Origin: Mycobacterium shimoidei
GTDB taxonomy: Bacteria > Actinomycetota > Actinomycetes > Mycobacteriales > Mycobacteriaceae
Assembly: GCA_002101905.1 (NCBI GenBank)
Contig: LQPU01000016.1
Span: 58,113-122,112, forward strand
DNA length: 64,000 nt
Direction: 5' to 3'
In this document: in pieces, positions 43,803 to 54,566 of the stretch
How positions within the stretch are numbered: position 1 is the stretch's first letter
Layout of the letters: each line of letters begins with the position of its first letter
Translations under genes and position numbers: made by a program
The notes under the pieces: generated by a model
What the model saw: only the letters and a program-made list of their open reading frames with translations
What the model was told of the DNA's origin: nothing
Databases searched by the model: none

Positions 43803-43856
43803 ACGACGAGTATCCCAGCTCGGTACGGCCAGCCTGTTTCTGGGACAATCGGGCAC

Positions 43857-44942
43857 ATGACCGCCACTCCCAACTCCGCCGCTACCTCCTCGTCGGAACC
43901 TGGCTCGTCGTCGCGGACGTCTTCACGTCGCGAAGCCCCGGACCGCAACCTGGCCTTAGAGCTGGTACGGGTGACCGAAGCGGGTGCCATGGCCGCGGGC
44001 CGCTGGGTGGGTCGCGGCGACAAAGAAGGCGGTGACGGCGCCGCCGTCGACGCGATGCGTGAACTGGTCAACTCCGTGTCGATGCGCGGCGTGGTGGTCA
44101 TCGGCGAGGGCGAGAAGGACCACGCGCCGATGCTCTACAACGGTGAGGAAGTCGGTAACGGCGACGGACCGGACTGCGACTTCGCCGTCGACCCCATCGA
44201 CGGCACCACGCTGATGAGCAAGGGCATGCCCAACGCCATCTCGGTGCTGGCCGTCGCCGACCGGGGCGCGATGTTCGACCCGTCGGCGGTGTTTTACATG
44301 AACAAGATCGCCGTCGGGCCCGAAGCCGCCCACGTGCTGGACATCACCGCGCCGATCGCCGAGAACATCAAAGCGGTCGCCAAGGTCAAGGACCTGTCGG
44401 TGCGGGACATGACGGTGTGCATATTGGACCGGCCCCGGCACGCCCAGCTGATCGACGACGTCCGGGCCACCGGGGCGCGCATCCGGCTGATCACCGACGG
44501 CGACGTGGCCGGTGCCATCTCGGCGTGCCGGCCGAACTCCGGCACCGACATGCTGGCCGGGATCGGGGGCACCCCGGAGGGCATCATCGCGGCCGCCGCC
44601 ATCCGCTGCATGGGCGGCGCGATCCAGGCGCAGCTGGCTCCCAAGGACGACGAAGAACGGCAGAAGGCGATCGACGCCGGCTACGACCTCGATCAGGTGC
44701 TGACCACCGAAGACCTGGTGTCCGGTGACAACGTGTTCTTCTGCGCGACCGGCGTCACCGACGGCGACCTGCTCAAGGGCGTGCGCTATTACCCCGGCGG
44801 CTGCACCACCCAGTCGATCGTGATGCGCTCGAAGTCGGGCACGGTACGGATGATCGAGGCCTACCACCGGCTGTCGAAACTCAACGAATACTCGGCGATC
44901 GATTTCACCGGCGACTCCAACGCCCAGTACCCCCTGCCCTGA
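43857..44942 (+). CDS. glpX: Fructose-1,6-bisphosphatase class II
   Basis: Gluconeogenic phosphatase converting fructose 1,6-bisphosphate to fructose 6-phosphate. The 361-residue GlpX-type enzyme shows the metal/phosphate motifs [15 protein letters not shown] and [25 protein letters not shown], and [15 protein letters not shown]. It matches Rv1099c in size and is the only FBPase type in M. tuberculosis, where it is needed for growth on fatty acids. Fumarase follows 33 bp downstream on the same strand. Confidence 0.96.
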   Translation: MTATPNSAATSSSEPGSSSRTSSRREAPDRNLALELVRVTEAGAMAAGRWVGRGDKEGGDGAAVDAMRELVNSVSMRGVVVIGEGEKDHAPMLYNGEEVGNGDGPDCDFAVDPIDGTTLMSKGMPNAISVLAVADRGAMFDPSAVFYMNKIAVGPEAAHVLDITAPIAENIKAVAKVKDLSVRDMTVCILDRPRHAQLIDDVRATGARIRLITDGDVAGAISACRPNSGTDMLAGIGGTPEGIIAAAAIRCMGGAIQAQLAPKDDEERQKAIDAGYDLDQVLTTEDLVSGDNVFFCATGVTDGDLLKGVRYYPGGCTTQSIVMRSKSGTVRMIEAYHRLSKLNEYSAIDFTGDSNAQYPLP

Positions 44943-44975
44943 CCACAAGCTGACAACAAGCGAGGAATACAACCG

Positions 44976-46373
44976 ATGGCCTCTGATGCCGAATACCGCA
45001 TTGAACACGACACCATGGGCGAGGTCCGGGTGCCGGCAAAAGCGTTATGGCGTGCGCAGACTCAACGTGCGGTGGAGAACTTCCCGATCTCGGGCAGGGG
45101 GCTGGAGCGCACCCAGATCCGTGCGCTGGGCCTGTTGAAGGGTGCCTGCGCCCAGGTCAACAAGGATCTCGGGCTGTTGAGCCCGCAGAAGGCGGACGCG
45201 ATCATCGCCGCCGCCAACGAGATTGCCGACGGCCGCCACGACGACCAGTTCCCCATCGACGTGTTCCAGACCGGGTCGGGCACCAGTTCGAATATGAACG
45301 CCAACGAGGTGATCGCCAGCATCGCCGCAGCCAACGGTGTCACGGTGCACCCCAACGACGACGTGAACATGTCCCAGTCGTCCAACGACACCTTCCCGAC
45401 CGCCACACACATTGCAGCCACCGAAGCCGCAGTGCGCCACCTCATTCCGGCGCTGGAGATACTCCACGACGCGCTGGCCGGCAAGGCCCGCGAGTGGCGC
45501 ACGGTGGTGAAGTCGGGCCGCACCCACTTGATGGACGCGGTTCCGGTGACACTCGGCCAGGAGTTTTCCGGATACGCCCGCCAGATCGAAGCCGGTATCG
45601 AGCGGGTGCAGGCGTGTCTTCCCCGCCTCGGCGAGCTGGCGATCGGGGGCACCGCGGTGGGAACCGGGCTCAACGCGCCCGATGGTTTCGGCGCCAAGGT
45701 TGTCGAGGTTCTGGTGGCCAAAACCGGGTTGACAGAATTGCGCACGGCCACCAACTCTTTCGAAGCCCAAGCGGCCCGCGACGGATTGGTCGAGGCGTCC
45801 GGCGCGCTGCGCACGATCGCGGTGTCACTGACCAAGATCGCCAATGACATTCGCTGGATGGGATCGGGTCCGCTGACCGGGCTGGCCGAGATTCAACTTC
45901 CCGACCTGCAGCCGGGCAGCTCGATCATGCCGGGTAAGGTGAATCCTGTTCTGCCGGAAGCAGTTACACAGGTTGCAGCGCAGGTCATCGGTAACGACGC
46001 CGCGATCGCCTGGGGTGGTGCGAACGGCGCCTTCGAGCTCAACGTCTACATCCCGATGATGGCGCGCAACATGCTGGAGTCGTTCAAGCTGCTGACCAAC
46101 GTGTCGAAGCTGTTCGCCGAGCGGTGCATTACCGGGCTGGCCGCCAACGTCGAGCACCTCCGTGAATTGGCCGAGTCGTCACCGTCGATCGTCACGCCGC
46201 TGAACTCGGCGATCGGCTACGAGGAAGCGGCTGCGGTGGCCAAGGAAGCGCTCAAGGAGCGCAAGACGATCCGCCAAGCCGTGATCGACCGCGGACTGAT
46301 CGGTGACAAGCTGTCCGAGGAGGAACTCGACCGTCGACTCGACGTGCTGGCAATGACCAAAGTCGACGAGTAA
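44976..46373 (+). CDS. fum: Class II fumarate hydratase
   Basis: Interconverts fumarate and malate in the TCA cycle. 465 residues, a class II (FumC-type), iron-independent enzyme: [53 protein letters not shown] and the family signature [12 protein letters not shown]. Position and length match Rv1098c. Together with glpX it forms a central carbon cluster that handles succinate derived from the methylcitrate cycle. Confidence 0.96.
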   Translation: MASDAEYRIEHDTMGEVRVPAKALWRAQTQRAVENFPISGRGLERTQIRALGLLKGACAQVNKDLGLLSPQKADAIIAAANEIADGRHDDQFPIDVFQTGSGTSSNMNANEVIASIAAANGVTVHPNDDVNMSQSSNDTFPTATHIAATEAAVRHLIPALEILHDALAGKAREWRTVVKSGRTHLMDAVPVTLGQEFSGYARQIEAGIERVQACLPRLGELAIGGTAVGTGLNAPDGFGAKVVEVLVAKTGLTELRTATNSFEAQAARDGLVEASGALRTIAVSLTKIANDIRWMGSGPLTGLAEIQLPDLQPGSSIMPGKVNPVLPEAVTQVAAQVIGNDAAIAWGGANGAFELNVYIPMMARNMLESFKLLTNVSKLFAERCITGLAANVEHLRELAESSPSIVTPLNSAIGYEEAAAVAKEALKERKTIRQAVIDRGLIGDKLSEEELDRRLDVLAMTKVDE

Positions 46374-46380
46374 GGGTCCG

Positions 46381-46968
46381 CTACCAGACCAGCGGAGCCA
46401 GGTGCTTGCGCGCGTACTCGCGCACCGCCGCGTCGTCGCGGGTATCGAGCCGCCGACTCGGCACCTGAGCCAGCGAACAGGCCAGCCGGATATGCAATTC
46501 CGAGACGGCCGACAGCTCAGCGTCAGGCATGGCGGCACCGGCGGCACGCAGTGCCTTGGCCATCGCCGCGGACGCACTGTCCAGGAAAGCCTTGGCCTGT
46601 TGACACATTCCGGCCACCGTACTCAAGTCGGCGTCGAGTTGCAGGAACTGACGCATCACCGGTTCAGTGGTCAACAACCGCAGTCCCTCGCAGAAGGCCG
46701 CCACCGCAGCGTCTTTGGGACCGGAGTCGATGGCGACCGTGCGCAGCCGCGCCATCGCGAAGTCGAAGGTGCGGCGCCCCAATTCGGTGATCAGCGTGTT
46801 GCGGTTCGGAAAGCGGCGATACAGCGTGCTGCGGCTGACCCCCGCCGAACGGGCGATCACGGCGAGGCTGGTGCGGCTTACCCCGACCAGGGCGACTTCT
46901 TCCGCGGCCGCCTTGAGGATGGCGTCTTCCTGCTCGGTGCGGCTGGCGGTGTTGCGTGGGCGTGGCAT
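46381..46968 (-). CDS. TetR family transcriptional regulator
   Basis: A 195-residue TetR protein. The HTH (TASRTEQEDAILKAAAEEVALVGVSRTSLAVIARSAGVSRSTLYRRFPNRNTLI) spans residues 6-60; the C-terminal domain is helical with one Cys. ATG 46968 is used; the upstream frame is not homologous. It ends 7 bp from the fumarase stop (convergent). The gene to its right (NodB deacetylase) reads in the same direction and ends 28 bp before this gene starts. Target unknown. Confidence 0.88.
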   Translation of the reverse strand: MPRPRNTASRTEQEDAILKAAAEEVALVGVSRTSLAVIARSAGVSRSTLYRRFPNRNTLITELGRRTFDFAMARLRTVAIDSGPKDAAVAAFCEGLRLLTTEPVMRQFLQLDADLSTVAGMCQQAKAFLDSASAAMAKALRAAGAAMPDAELSAVSELHIRLACSLAQVPSRRLDTRDDAAVREYARKHLAPLVW

Positions 46969-46996
46969 CGGAAACAGTGTGTCAGCCCGCCGGTGG

Positions 46997-47878
46997 TTAC
47001 GTGCCGTTGTTGGGGCCCCCCGGATTGGCGCCCGGGATGTCGGTAATCGGGAAATTGGGCATCGGAGCCGGCGACGGCGTGTTCGGCAATGTCGGGATCT
47101 CGCCGGCCGGGATGTCGTGCAGGTCGTCAGCAGGCGGACCGTTTTCACGGCTGCCGTAGCTGCTGCCCGGCGCGCGCGGGCCGAGCAGTTGGCTCACCGT
47201 CACCAGGTGATACCCGTTGGCCTTGAGCACCGGGATGAACTGGTAGGCCAAATCGACAGTCGACGAGTACGTGTCGTGCAGCAACACCACCGAGCCCGGT
47301 TTGATCTGCGACATCAGCACGGCCCGGCTGGCCGCAATGTTGGAGTCATTGATCCAGTCGAAAGGGATGACATCCCAGAGGATTTCAGCTTGCCCAAGCT
47401 TCGCGGCCGCTTGACGCACCGCCGCATTGGACAGGCCGCCGGCGGGGCGGTACAGCGTCGGCGTCCGCCCGGTGGCGGCGGCGATCGCGTCGTTGGCCTT
47501 CGACAGCTGGGCCGGGATTTCCGCGGTCGGGATCGCCGTCAGGTCGGGATGTTCCCAAGTGTGGCTGCCGATCTCCATACCTGCGTCGGCGATGCGTTTG
47601 GCGCCGGAGGGATTGGCCGCCACCTTGTTGCCGATCAGGAAGAAGGTGGCCTTGGCGTCGTTGTCCGCCAGGATGCGCAATAGCCGGTCAGTGTAGGGGG
47701 TGGGCCCGTCGTCGAACGTCAGAGCCACGCACTTGACCCGTGCGCAATCCACATCGTCGGCGTCAGCACGGCGCACATGACCGGTCAGCACGCCGATAGC
47801 CACCACTATCGCGGCCACGACGACGCCGACGACGGTCAGCCCGTATCGCCAACCCTGGCTATCGCGGATTTTCCGCAC
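46997..47878 (-). CDS. Polysaccharide deacetylase (NodB domain), membrane-anchored
   Basis: A 293-residue protein with an N-terminal transmembrane anchor ([20 protein letters not shown], residues 12-31) and a NodB deacetylase domain (about 48-235). Metal and catalytic motifs are visible: TFDDGP (motif 1), SHTWEHPDL (HxxxH motif 2), YRPAGG (motif 3, variant of RxPxG) and LLHDTY (motif 5). The C-terminus is Pro-rich. Equivalent of Rv1096, reported as a peptidoglycan N-deacetylase. Start GTG overlaps the phoH2 end by 20 bp. Confidence 0.92.
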   Translation of the reverse strand: MRKIRDSQGWRYGLTVVGVVVAAIVVAIGVLTGHVRRADADDVDCARVKCVALTFDDGPTPYTDRLLRILADNDAKATFFLIGNKVAANPSGAKRIADAGMEIGSHTWEHPDLTAIPTAEIPAQLSKANDAIAAATGRTPTLYRPAGGLSNAAVRQAAAKLGQAEILWDVIPFDWINDSNIAASRAVLMSQIKPGSVVLLHDTYSSTVDLAYQFIPVLKANGYHLVTVSQLLGPRAPGSSYGSRENGPPADDLHDIPAGEIPTLPNTPSPAPMPNFPITDIPGANPGGPNNGT

Positions 47879-49220
47879 CCTGGCAGCTTACCGTCGCGCC
47901 CACGGGCTCCGGCCAAGGCAGCGGCCCGCTGCTGATCTCCTCGAGCATGTCGGTGACCAGCGCGGCGACCGGGGAGCGTTCACTGCGCAGCAAGGTGATG
48001 TGGGCAAACAGTGGGTGGCCCTTGAGCTTCTCGATCACGGCGACCACCCCGTCGTGGCGGCCCACTCGCAGGTTGTCGCGCTGCGCGACGTCGTGGGTCA
48101 ACACCACCCGCGATCCGGTGCCCAACCGCGACAGCACGGTCAGCAGCACGTTGCGCTCCAGCGACTGCGCCTCATCGACGATGACGAACGAGTCATGCAG
48201 TGAGCGCCCGCGGATGTGCGTGAGCGGCAACACCTCGAGCATGCCGCGGGAGAGCACCTCGTCGAGCACCGCCGGACTGGCCAGCCCCTCGAGGGTGTCG
48301 AAAACCGCTTGGGCCCAAGGGCCCATCTTGTCGCTCTCGCTGCCGGGCAGATAACCCAGCTCTTGCCCACCCACGGCATACAGCGGACGGAACACCACCA
48401 CCTTGCGATGGGTTCGCCGCTCCAGCACCGCCTCCAGGCCCGCGCACAATGCCAGCGCCGACTTGCCGGTGCCGGCCTTGCCGCCCAGCGACACGATACC
48501 CACCGACTCGTCGAGCAGTAGATCCAACGCCACCCGCTGCTCGGCCGAGCGCCCGCGCAGCCCGAACACCTCGCGGTCACCGCGGACCAATTGCACATGT
48601 TTGGCTGCGTTGACCCTGCCCAATGCATACGAGCTGCCACCCAGCAATCGAATCCCGGTGTGGCAAGGCAAGTCTCGAGCACCGGGTAAATCAACCTCGC
48701 CGTCGGCGAACAACGCGTCGATGTCCGCGGCGGAGGCTTCGATCTCAGCCATACCGGTCCACCCGGACGTGACGACGTCCTGCGCGTGGTATTCGTCGGC
48801 GGTCAACCCGACCGCGCCGGCTTTCACCCGCAGCGGAATGTCCTTGCTCACCAAGGTAACCTGCTTGCCCTCAGCAGCGAGGTTCGCTGCGCAGCACAGG
48901 ATCCGGGAGTCGTTGTCCTCGGTTCGGAAACCCGCCGGCAACACGGCGGGGTCGCTGTGATTGAGTTCGACGTGCAGCGTACCGCCCTGCGTACCAACAG
49001 GAATCGGCTGATCAAGGCGCCCGTGTTCGAGCCGCAGATCGTCGAACAAGCGCAACGCCTGACGGGCGAACCAACCCAGTTCATGGTGGTAGCGCTTGGC
49101 TTCCAGTTCGCTGATCACCACCAGCGGCACCACCACTTCGTGCTCGGCAAACCGGGTGCAAGCCCAGGGATCGGACAACAGCACCGAGGTGTCAAGCACG
49201 TAGGTCCGGATATCAGTCAC
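47859..49220 (-). CDS. phoH2: PhoH2: PIN-domain ribonuclease fused to PhoH ATPase
   Basis: A 453-residue protein: residues 1-~150 form a PIN ribonuclease domain ([41 protein letters not shown]) and the rest a PhoH/SF1-like ATPase (Walker [13 protein letters not shown], Walker [13 protein letters not shown]). In mycobacteria PhoH2 is a sequence-specific RNA-unwinding ribonuclease and the toxin part of the PhoAT-PhoH2 module. GTG 49220 has CAGGAG upstream; a longer frame is not homologous. It overlaps the preceding small frame by 4 bp. Confidence 0.94.
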   Translation of the reverse strand: MTDIRTYVLDTSVLLSDPWACTRFAEHEVVVPLVVISELEAKRYHHELGWFARQALRLFDDLRLEHGRLDQPIPVGTQGGTLHVELNHSDPAVLPAGFRTEDNDSRILCCAANLAAEGKQVTLVSKDIPLRVKAGAVGLTADEYHAQDVVTSGWTGMAEIEASAADIDALFADGEVDLPGARDLPCHTGIRLLGGSSYALGRVNAAKHVQLVRGDREVFGLRGRSAEQRVALDLLLDESVGIVSLGGKAGTGKSALALCAGLEAVLERRTHRKVVVFRPLYAVGGQELGYLPGSESDKMGPWAQAVFDTLEGLASPAVLDEVLSRGMLEVLPLTHIRGRSLHDSFVIVDEAQSLERNVLLTVLSRLGTGSRVVLTHDVAQRDNLRVGRHDGVVAVIEKLKGHPLFAHITLLRSERSPVAALVTDMLEEISSGPLPWPEPVGATVSCQGAENPR

Positions 49221-49456
49221 GGAGCGCTCCTGAGTTGACGGCCGCGCGACCCCGCGCGGTTGGGCGGGGCTGCGGCACCAGGACCGGGGCCGGTCCTGCG
49301 ATCGTCGTGACAAAGGGTGCCGTCTGGACAGCAGAGCATGTCGCTAGCCATCGAGATCGACGCTACTCCGCTCAACGGGTACCGGCCGTGCAGGCGCGCC
49401 GGATACCACCGCGAGCGTGCATGTTTGTACGCGACACGCCGGTCATCAGCGTGCAA
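49217..49456 (-). CDS. phoAT: PhoAT-type small protein upstream of phoH2
   Basis: A short frame of up to 79 residues, rich in Arg, Pro and Gly, that overlaps the phoH2 start by 4 bp (GTGA). Notable segment [20 protein letters not shown] followed by a cysteine pair (MLCCPDG). Published work describes an often-unannotated antitoxin-like gene phoAT in exactly this place. The start is uncertain: TTG 49456 or an internal codon. Identity rests on position and overlap. Confidence 0.5.
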   Translation of the reverse strand: MHADDRRVAYKHARSRWYPARLHGRYPLSGVASISMASDMLCCPDGTLCHDDRRTGPGPGAAAPPNRAGSRGRQLRSAP

Positions 49457-49480
49457 CTGCGCACGCTCGGCAGAAGGCGG

Positions 49481-50305
49481 TCAGCTGACGAACTGCTGCA
49501 CCTCAGGCTCGTCGGCCAGCCCCCAGGCGGTGACGCGATCCGAGATCACCTGGCGCAGCTGTGGTTCGCCGAAAATCCCGGCCTCGGCCATCTTCTGCAC
49601 CTTGTCCTGGTACGCGTCGATGTCGGCACCGACGACGTCGAATTCCGCCGCGCGGGCAGCGATCGCGGCCACCGTCTCCTCACGGGTGTAGTCCAGGCAG
49701 TGCGCGACGAGCTTGGCGAAGAAGTCCTCGTGGCGTTCTTCGTCCTTGGCGATCCGGCCGATCAGCCCGGCCAGGACCGGCTCCTCGATCTGAGCGGCCA
49801 GATTGCGGCAGAACACCGCGTGGGCGCGCTCGAAGAAGGCCATGTACACCAGCGTTTCGATCTGGCTGTAGTGGTCGGCCCGGTAGCCCTTCATCACGTG
49901 CTCGACACGGACCTCCTCGTTGGCGACCGGGTCCACTTCGCGGGTCACCACGAGGTAGTTGCGCAGTGCGACGGCGTGCAGGTGCTCCTCGGCGGTCCAC
50001 CGGCCCAGCCAGCGGCCCCACCAGTCCTCCAGGATGAAGTGCTCGACGAGCTCGCGGTGACGCCCGGCCAGGTTGTCCTTGGTGATCAGCAGGATCTCGC
50101 AGGCATCGGTCACCACGCGGGGCAGCGTCGCCTGCGAGGGATCCCAGTCCCGCCCGCCGAGTAGGGCAAAGTTCTCGCCTCGGTCGAACGGCACGTAATC
50201 GTGCGCGAACCAGAGCTCTTCGGTGTTCAGGTGGTGGTCCATGAGCTGCTCAACCACCGGCTCCAGTTCCAGGATCAGCGCGTTAGGTACAGGTTTCACG
50301 GCCAT
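49481..50305 (-). CDS. desA2: Acyl-ACP desaturase DesA2
   Basis: A 274-residue soluble di-iron desaturase-family protein, same size as Rv1094. Di-iron ligands are visible: TAEEHLHAVALRNYLV (ExxH) and AKDEERHEDFFAKLV (ExxH), with FAHD-type segment WFAHDYVPFDRGENF. DesA2 is implicated in mycolic-acid precursor desaturation. A 20-gene-independent palindromic promoter element lies immediately upstream (50318-50345). ATG 50305. The phoAT/phoH2 unit starts 25 bp downstream on the same strand. Confidence 0.94.
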   Translation of the reverse strand: MAVKPVPNALILELEPVVEQLMDHHLNTEELWFAHDYVPFDRGENFALLGGRDWDPSQATLPRVVTDACEILLITKDNLAGRHRELVEHFILEDWWGRWLGRWTAEEHLHAVALRNYLVVTREVDPVANEEVRVEHVMKGYRADHYSQIETLVYMAFFERAHAVFCRNLAAQIEEPVLAGLIGRIAKDEERHEDFFAKLVAHCLDYTREETVAAIAARAAEFDVVGADIDAYQDKVQKMAEAGIFGEPQLRQVISDRVTAWGLADEPEVQQFVS

Positions 50306-50317
50306 GAAAGTAACTGT

Positions 50318-50345
50318 AACCCGTGTACACAGGTTTCGTGAAACC
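50318..50345. promoter_or_regulatory. Two overlapping palindromes in the desA2 promoter
   Basis: AACCCGTGTACACAGGTT (50318-50335) is an 18-bp palindrome with one mismatched pair, centred on GTGTACAC. GGTTTC-GT-GAAACC (50332-50345) is perfect and overlaps it. They lie 13-40 bp before the desA2 ATG. The TetR regulator MadR is reported to repress desA1 and desA2 in mycobacteria, so this may be its operator; I infer this from position and symmetry only. Confidence 0.6.
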
Positions 50346-50354
50346 GTGTTGGGT

Positions 50355-51635
50355 CTAGGAGTCGACCAGCTTCCAGTCTTCTAGGCCCTCATACAGCGGA
50401 AACGCCCTGGCCAACCGCGTGACCCGGTCCCGCAGCGCCGTCACGTCAGCCGACACGCCGGCGGCCAGTGCGGTGGCGATGATGTCGGCGACCTCGCTGA
50501 ATTCGGCGTCGCCGAAGCCGCGGGTGGCCAGTGCGGGAGTACCGACTCGCAGGCCCGACGTCACCATCGGCGGGCGGGGATCGTTGGGCACCGCGTTGCG
50601 GTTGACGGTGATGCCGATCTCGTGCAGCAGGTCCTCGGCGACCTTGCCGTCCAGCGGGGAATCACGCAGGTCGACCAGCACCAGATGCACGTCGGTGCCG
50701 CCGCTGACCACCGACACCCCGGCGTTGGCGACGTCGGGGGCCAGCAGCCGCTCGGCGATGATCCGCGCCCCGGAGACGGTGCGCTGTTGACGGTCGGCGA
50801 ATTCGGCCGTGGTGGCGATCTTCAGCGCCACGGCCTTGCCGGCGATGACGTGCATCAGCGGGCCGCCCTGCTGGCCCGGGAACACCGCCGAGTTGATCGC
50901 CTTGGCGTATTCCTGCTTGCCCAGGATCATGCCGGAGCGGGCGCCGCCGAGTGTCTTATGCACGGTGGTGGACACCACGTCGGCGTGCGGCACCGGCGAG
51001 GGGTGCAGCCCGGTGGCGACCAGGCCGGCGAAGTGCGCCATGTCCACCCACAGCTTGGCGTCGACCTCGTCGGCGATCGAGGCGAACGCCGGGAAGTCGA
51101 GGATGCGGGGGTAGGCCGACCAGCCGGCGATGATCACCTTGGGTTTGAAGGCCCGCGCCTGATCTCGAACCCGGTCCATGTCGATCAGGTGCGTGGTGGG
51201 GTCGACACCGTAGAAGCCGACGTCGTAGAGCTTGCCGGAGAAGTTCAGCTTCATGCCGTGCGTCAGGTGTCCGCCGTTGGCCAGGTCCAGCCCCAGCAGC
51301 CGCTCCCCCGGGGTCATCAGTGCGGCCAGCACCGCCGCGTTGGCCTGGGCGCCCGAATGCGGCTGCACGTTGGCGAACTCGGCGCCGAACAGCGCTTTGG
51401 CCCGGTCCCGGGCGATGTTCTCCACGGCGTCGACGTATTCGCAGCCGCCGTAGTAGCGCCGGCCGGGCAGGCCCTCCGCGTACTTGTTGGTCAACACGCT
51501 GCCCTGCGCCTGCAGGACCGAGCGCGGCACGAAGTTCTCCGAAGCGATCATTTCCAGCGTGTCGCGCTGACGGCCCAACTCCTTGCCCACCAGTTCGGCG
51601 ATGTCGGGATCGACGTCGGCGAGCGAAGCCGACAT
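50355..51635 (-). CDS. glyA: Serine hydroxymethyltransferase
   Basis: PLP enzyme that interconverts serine and glycine and charges tetrahydrofolate with a one-carbon unit. Motifs: [60 protein letters not shown] segment and the PLP lysine in [20 protein letters not shown] 51635 begins [16 protein letters not shown], where the family starts (426 residues, as M. tuberculosis GlyA1); a GTG at 51668 would add 11 residues. Confidence 0.96.
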   Translation of the reverse strand: MSASLADVDPDIAELVGKELGRQRDTLEMIASENFVPRSVLQAQGSVLTNKYAEGLPGRRYYGGCEYVDAVENIARDRAKALFGAEFANVQPHSGAQANAAVLAALMTPGERLLGLDLANGGHLTHGMKLNFSGKLYDVGFYGVDPTTHLIDMDRVRDQARAFKPKVIIAGWSAYPRILDFPAFASIADEVDAKLWVDMAHFAGLVATGLHPSPVPHADVVSTTVHKTLGGARSGMILGKQEYAKAINSAVFPGQQGGPLMHVIAGKAVALKIATTAEFADRQQRTVSGARIIAERLLAPDVANAGVSVVSGGTDVHLVLVDLRDSPLDGKVAEDLLHEIGITVNRNAVPNDPRPPMVTSGLRVGTPALATRGFGDAEFSEVADIIATALAAGVSADVTALRDRVTRLARAFPLYEGLEDWKLVDS

Positions 51636-51710
51636 CACGGACGAGGTGGTGTGGGGTGCGGCAGTCACGCGGGTCAGTCTATCCAGCGGCGCTGACGCTA
51701 GGTGGGCTCC

Positions 51711-52916
51711 TCAACCCAACGACGACGGGATCAGTGGCTCGTCCAGCAGCCGGCCGAACCGTTCGGTCAGGCTGACACCCGCGGGTCGGTCGTCCAACCA
51801 GCGTCGCAGCAGGCGGTATCCCTCGACGTAGGTGCTGGTGTAGGCACGCCACAGCGGCGACGACAGGAACCGCAGCATTTGCCGGGCGCGGGCGTCGTCG
51901 ACCAACAACCAGCGGCGCAGGAACTGCGCCACTTCGTCGATGTCGCGGTGCTCGTCGTGCAGCATCAGCGCCGCGTCCTGCCGGACCCCGGCCAGCGCAG
52001 CGGATGCCTCCGACACCGCCTCCGCGCGCTCGCCGTCGAACCGCAGCCCGAGATCGGCGTAGATCTCGGCGGCCCAGCGGCCCCAACCCGGGCCGATCGC
52101 GGCGTAGAGCGCCAGGTCCGCCAAGCCTTCGGCCATCAGGCACTGCGGGGTGTTGACCAAAAAGATGGTCTGCTCGGCTTGTCCGTGCCGTTTGACCAGA
52201 CCGGCCTCCTTGCGGCAGTGCTCGGTGTGATGCCCGGGATAGGACTCGTGGGCAACCAGCCGGGGCAGGTTCGACATCAGCGGCTTGAGGTCGGCGTTGA
52301 CGGCCACTGTGGAGCGGAAGTCGCCCAGGTAGTAGTTGAATCCCGACCATGGTTTGTCGGTGACGACGTGATACTCGACGGTCTCGGTGTCCGGCAGCGG
52401 GTATTCCGCACGCACCCGGTCGCGCAGCGCGCTGGAAAACGCATCGATGCATTCGGCCAGCCGGTCCGGCGGGATCTCGTCGGCCGCCCGGTACGCGATC
52501 ATCCGCTCGACCAGCGGACCGGTTCCGCCGAGCAGCTCGTCGAGGCGGGCATGAGCCTGCCGGTAGGTGTCGACGTCGCCCTTACCGATGTCGACGTCGA
52601 AGTACTCGCGCACCTCCTCGACGAAGCCGACGTCGGCTCCAGCGAACTTGCGCCCGGCGCATGCCAGGGCACGCAGGTGGACGCCAAGATAGTCGGCGCG
52701 GGCTTGGTCAAACCCGTTGCGCCGCGGCGTATCCGGCAGCGCGGCGAGCAGCCGCTCGGCCTGCCGGGCCAGGTCGGCGGGGTCGGGCGCCGGTTCGTCG
52801 GCGACGGCGCGCCGCAACGCGGGATCGCCGGTGAATGCGTCGACATAGCCGGACTCCACCCGGTCGAAGCGCAAACCCAGCAGCAGATACTCGCGGATCA
52901 ACGCAGCCGGCTCCAT
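51711..52916 (-). CDS. DUF885 family protein (putative metallopeptidase-like)
   Basis: A 401-residue protein of the DUF885 family. The zinc-peptidase-like motif HESYPGHHTEHC (near residue 227) is the family hallmark HExxPGHH; further conserved parts are PWSGFNYYLGDFRSTVAVN and GLADLALYAAIGPGWGRWAA. ATG 52916 is chosen over an upstream Arg/Pro-rich extension. Divergent from coaA, 62 bp apart. Substrate unknown; some relatives act as carboxypeptidases. Confidence 0.85.
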   Translation of the reverse strand: MEPAALIREYLLLGLRFDRVESGYVDAFTGDPALRRAVADEPAPDPADLARQAERLLAALPDTPRRNGFDQARADYLGVHLRALACAGRKFAGADVGFVEEVREYFDVDIGKGDVDTYRQAHARLDELLGGTGPLVERMIAYRAADEIPPDRLAECIDAFSSALRDRVRAEYPLPDTETVEYHVVTDKPWSGFNYYLGDFRSTVAVNADLKPLMSNLPRLVAHESYPGHHTEHCRKEAGLVKRHGQAEQTIFLVNTPQCLMAEGLADLALYAAIGPGWGRWAAEIYADLGLRFDGERAEAVSEASAALAGVRQDAALMLHDEHRDIDEVAQFLRRWLLVDDARARQMLRFLSSPLWRAYTSTYVEGYRLLRRWLDDRPAGVSLTERFGRLLDEPLIPSSLG

Positions 52917-52918
52917 AG

Positions 52919-53917
<999 letters not shown>

Positions 53918-53960
53918 ACTTCCGATCGCCCGAAATCCCTTGCTGCCTTTGGCACAGCGC

Positions 53961-54009
53961 CGGTGCGGGGCCGCACACCGCAAACCTCTGACGGCGGCGC
54001 CCCGCACCG
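53961..54009. terminator. Perfect 11-bp inverted repeat, probable bidirectional terminator
   Basis: CGGTGCGGGGC (53961-53971) pairs perfectly with GCCCCGCACCG (53999-54009) across a 27-nt loop. It lies between the coaA stop and the stop of the convergent membrane-protein gene. High GC with no U-tract, as in many mycobacterial terminators. Confidence 0.55.
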
Positions 54010-54022
54010 ACCCGGAAGGGAG

Positions 54023-54442
54023 TCACGCCGGTAGTCGGCGCACTCCGAGGTACTGCAGGTAGCCGAACACCGCGGTGTACACGCCGCCGGCCAGGGTGGT
54101 GGCGATGCCGGCTGTGCTCAGCGGCAACACGTCGGCGGCCACGACGGCCACGGTCGCCACGGCGAAGGCGAAGTTCGCGATGGCGACACCGATCCCGGTC
54201 CGGCGCAGATCGGGCAGCGCGGCGAGACAGAACACCGCCAGGCCGGCGAAGATGAAGAACGCGCCGACGGCGTACTCCTGCAAAGAGGTCAGCCCAGTCA
54301 GCGACGAGATCGGGTCGGCGGCCGCGGCGATGAGCAGTCCGCCAAGCCCGGTGAGCGTCGCGTCGACGCGCATCGCGAACCGCAGCAGCGAGTCGGTGGA
54401 GTCGGTGAAGGGGCCGGTGGGCAATCCGGTTACGGCGGTCAT
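54023..54442 (-). CDS. Small four-helix membrane protein, hypothetical
   Basis: A 139-residue integral membrane protein with four predicted transmembrane helices (near 27-45, 57-77, 83-103 and 108-130): ATLTGLGGLLIAAAADPIS, AVGAFFIFAGLAVFCLAAL, GVAIANFAFAVATVAVVAA, IATTLAGGVYTAVFGYLQYL. ATG 54442 follows AAGGAG at good spacing. Topology resembles other small mycobacterial membrane proteins of unknown role. Two copies of a palindromic 11-mer lie 52-83 bp upstream of the start. Confidence 0.78.
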   Translation of the reverse strand: MTAVTGLPTGPFTDSTDSLLRFAMRVDATLTGLGGLLIAAAADPISSLTGLTSLQEYAVGAFFIFAGLAVFCLAALPDLRRTGIGVAIANFAFAVATVAVVAADVLPLSTAGIATTLAGGVYTAVFGYLQYLGVRRLPA

Positions 54443-54493
54443 CTGAGAACTCCTTGCGATCGGGGTGATCGAACACCCTCGAGCGTGCCGTTG

Positions 54494-54525
54494 TGGCGCT
54501 GCCAGATCGACGCGTGGCGCTGCCA
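54494..54525. promoter_or_regulatory. Two copies of a palindromic 11-mer spaced 21 bp
   Basis: TGGCGCTGCCA occurs at 54494-54504 and 54515-54525, exactly 21 bp apart (two helical turns), followed by TGCCAAGCGCTGG (a related half-site). Each copy is TGGC-GCT-GCCA. They precede the 139-residue membrane protein and follow the next gene's stop (54567), so they probably control the former. Regulator unknown. Confidence 0.5.
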
Positions 54526-54566
54526 AGCACTGCCAAGCGCTGGTCACCGTGATCGGAGCCGGCGTT

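Noticed and set aside
46969..47148. 60-codon N-terminal extension of the TetR regulator
   Set aside because: Antisense to the NodB deacetylase 3' end and not TetR-like; ATG 46968 starts the HTH at the usual distance.
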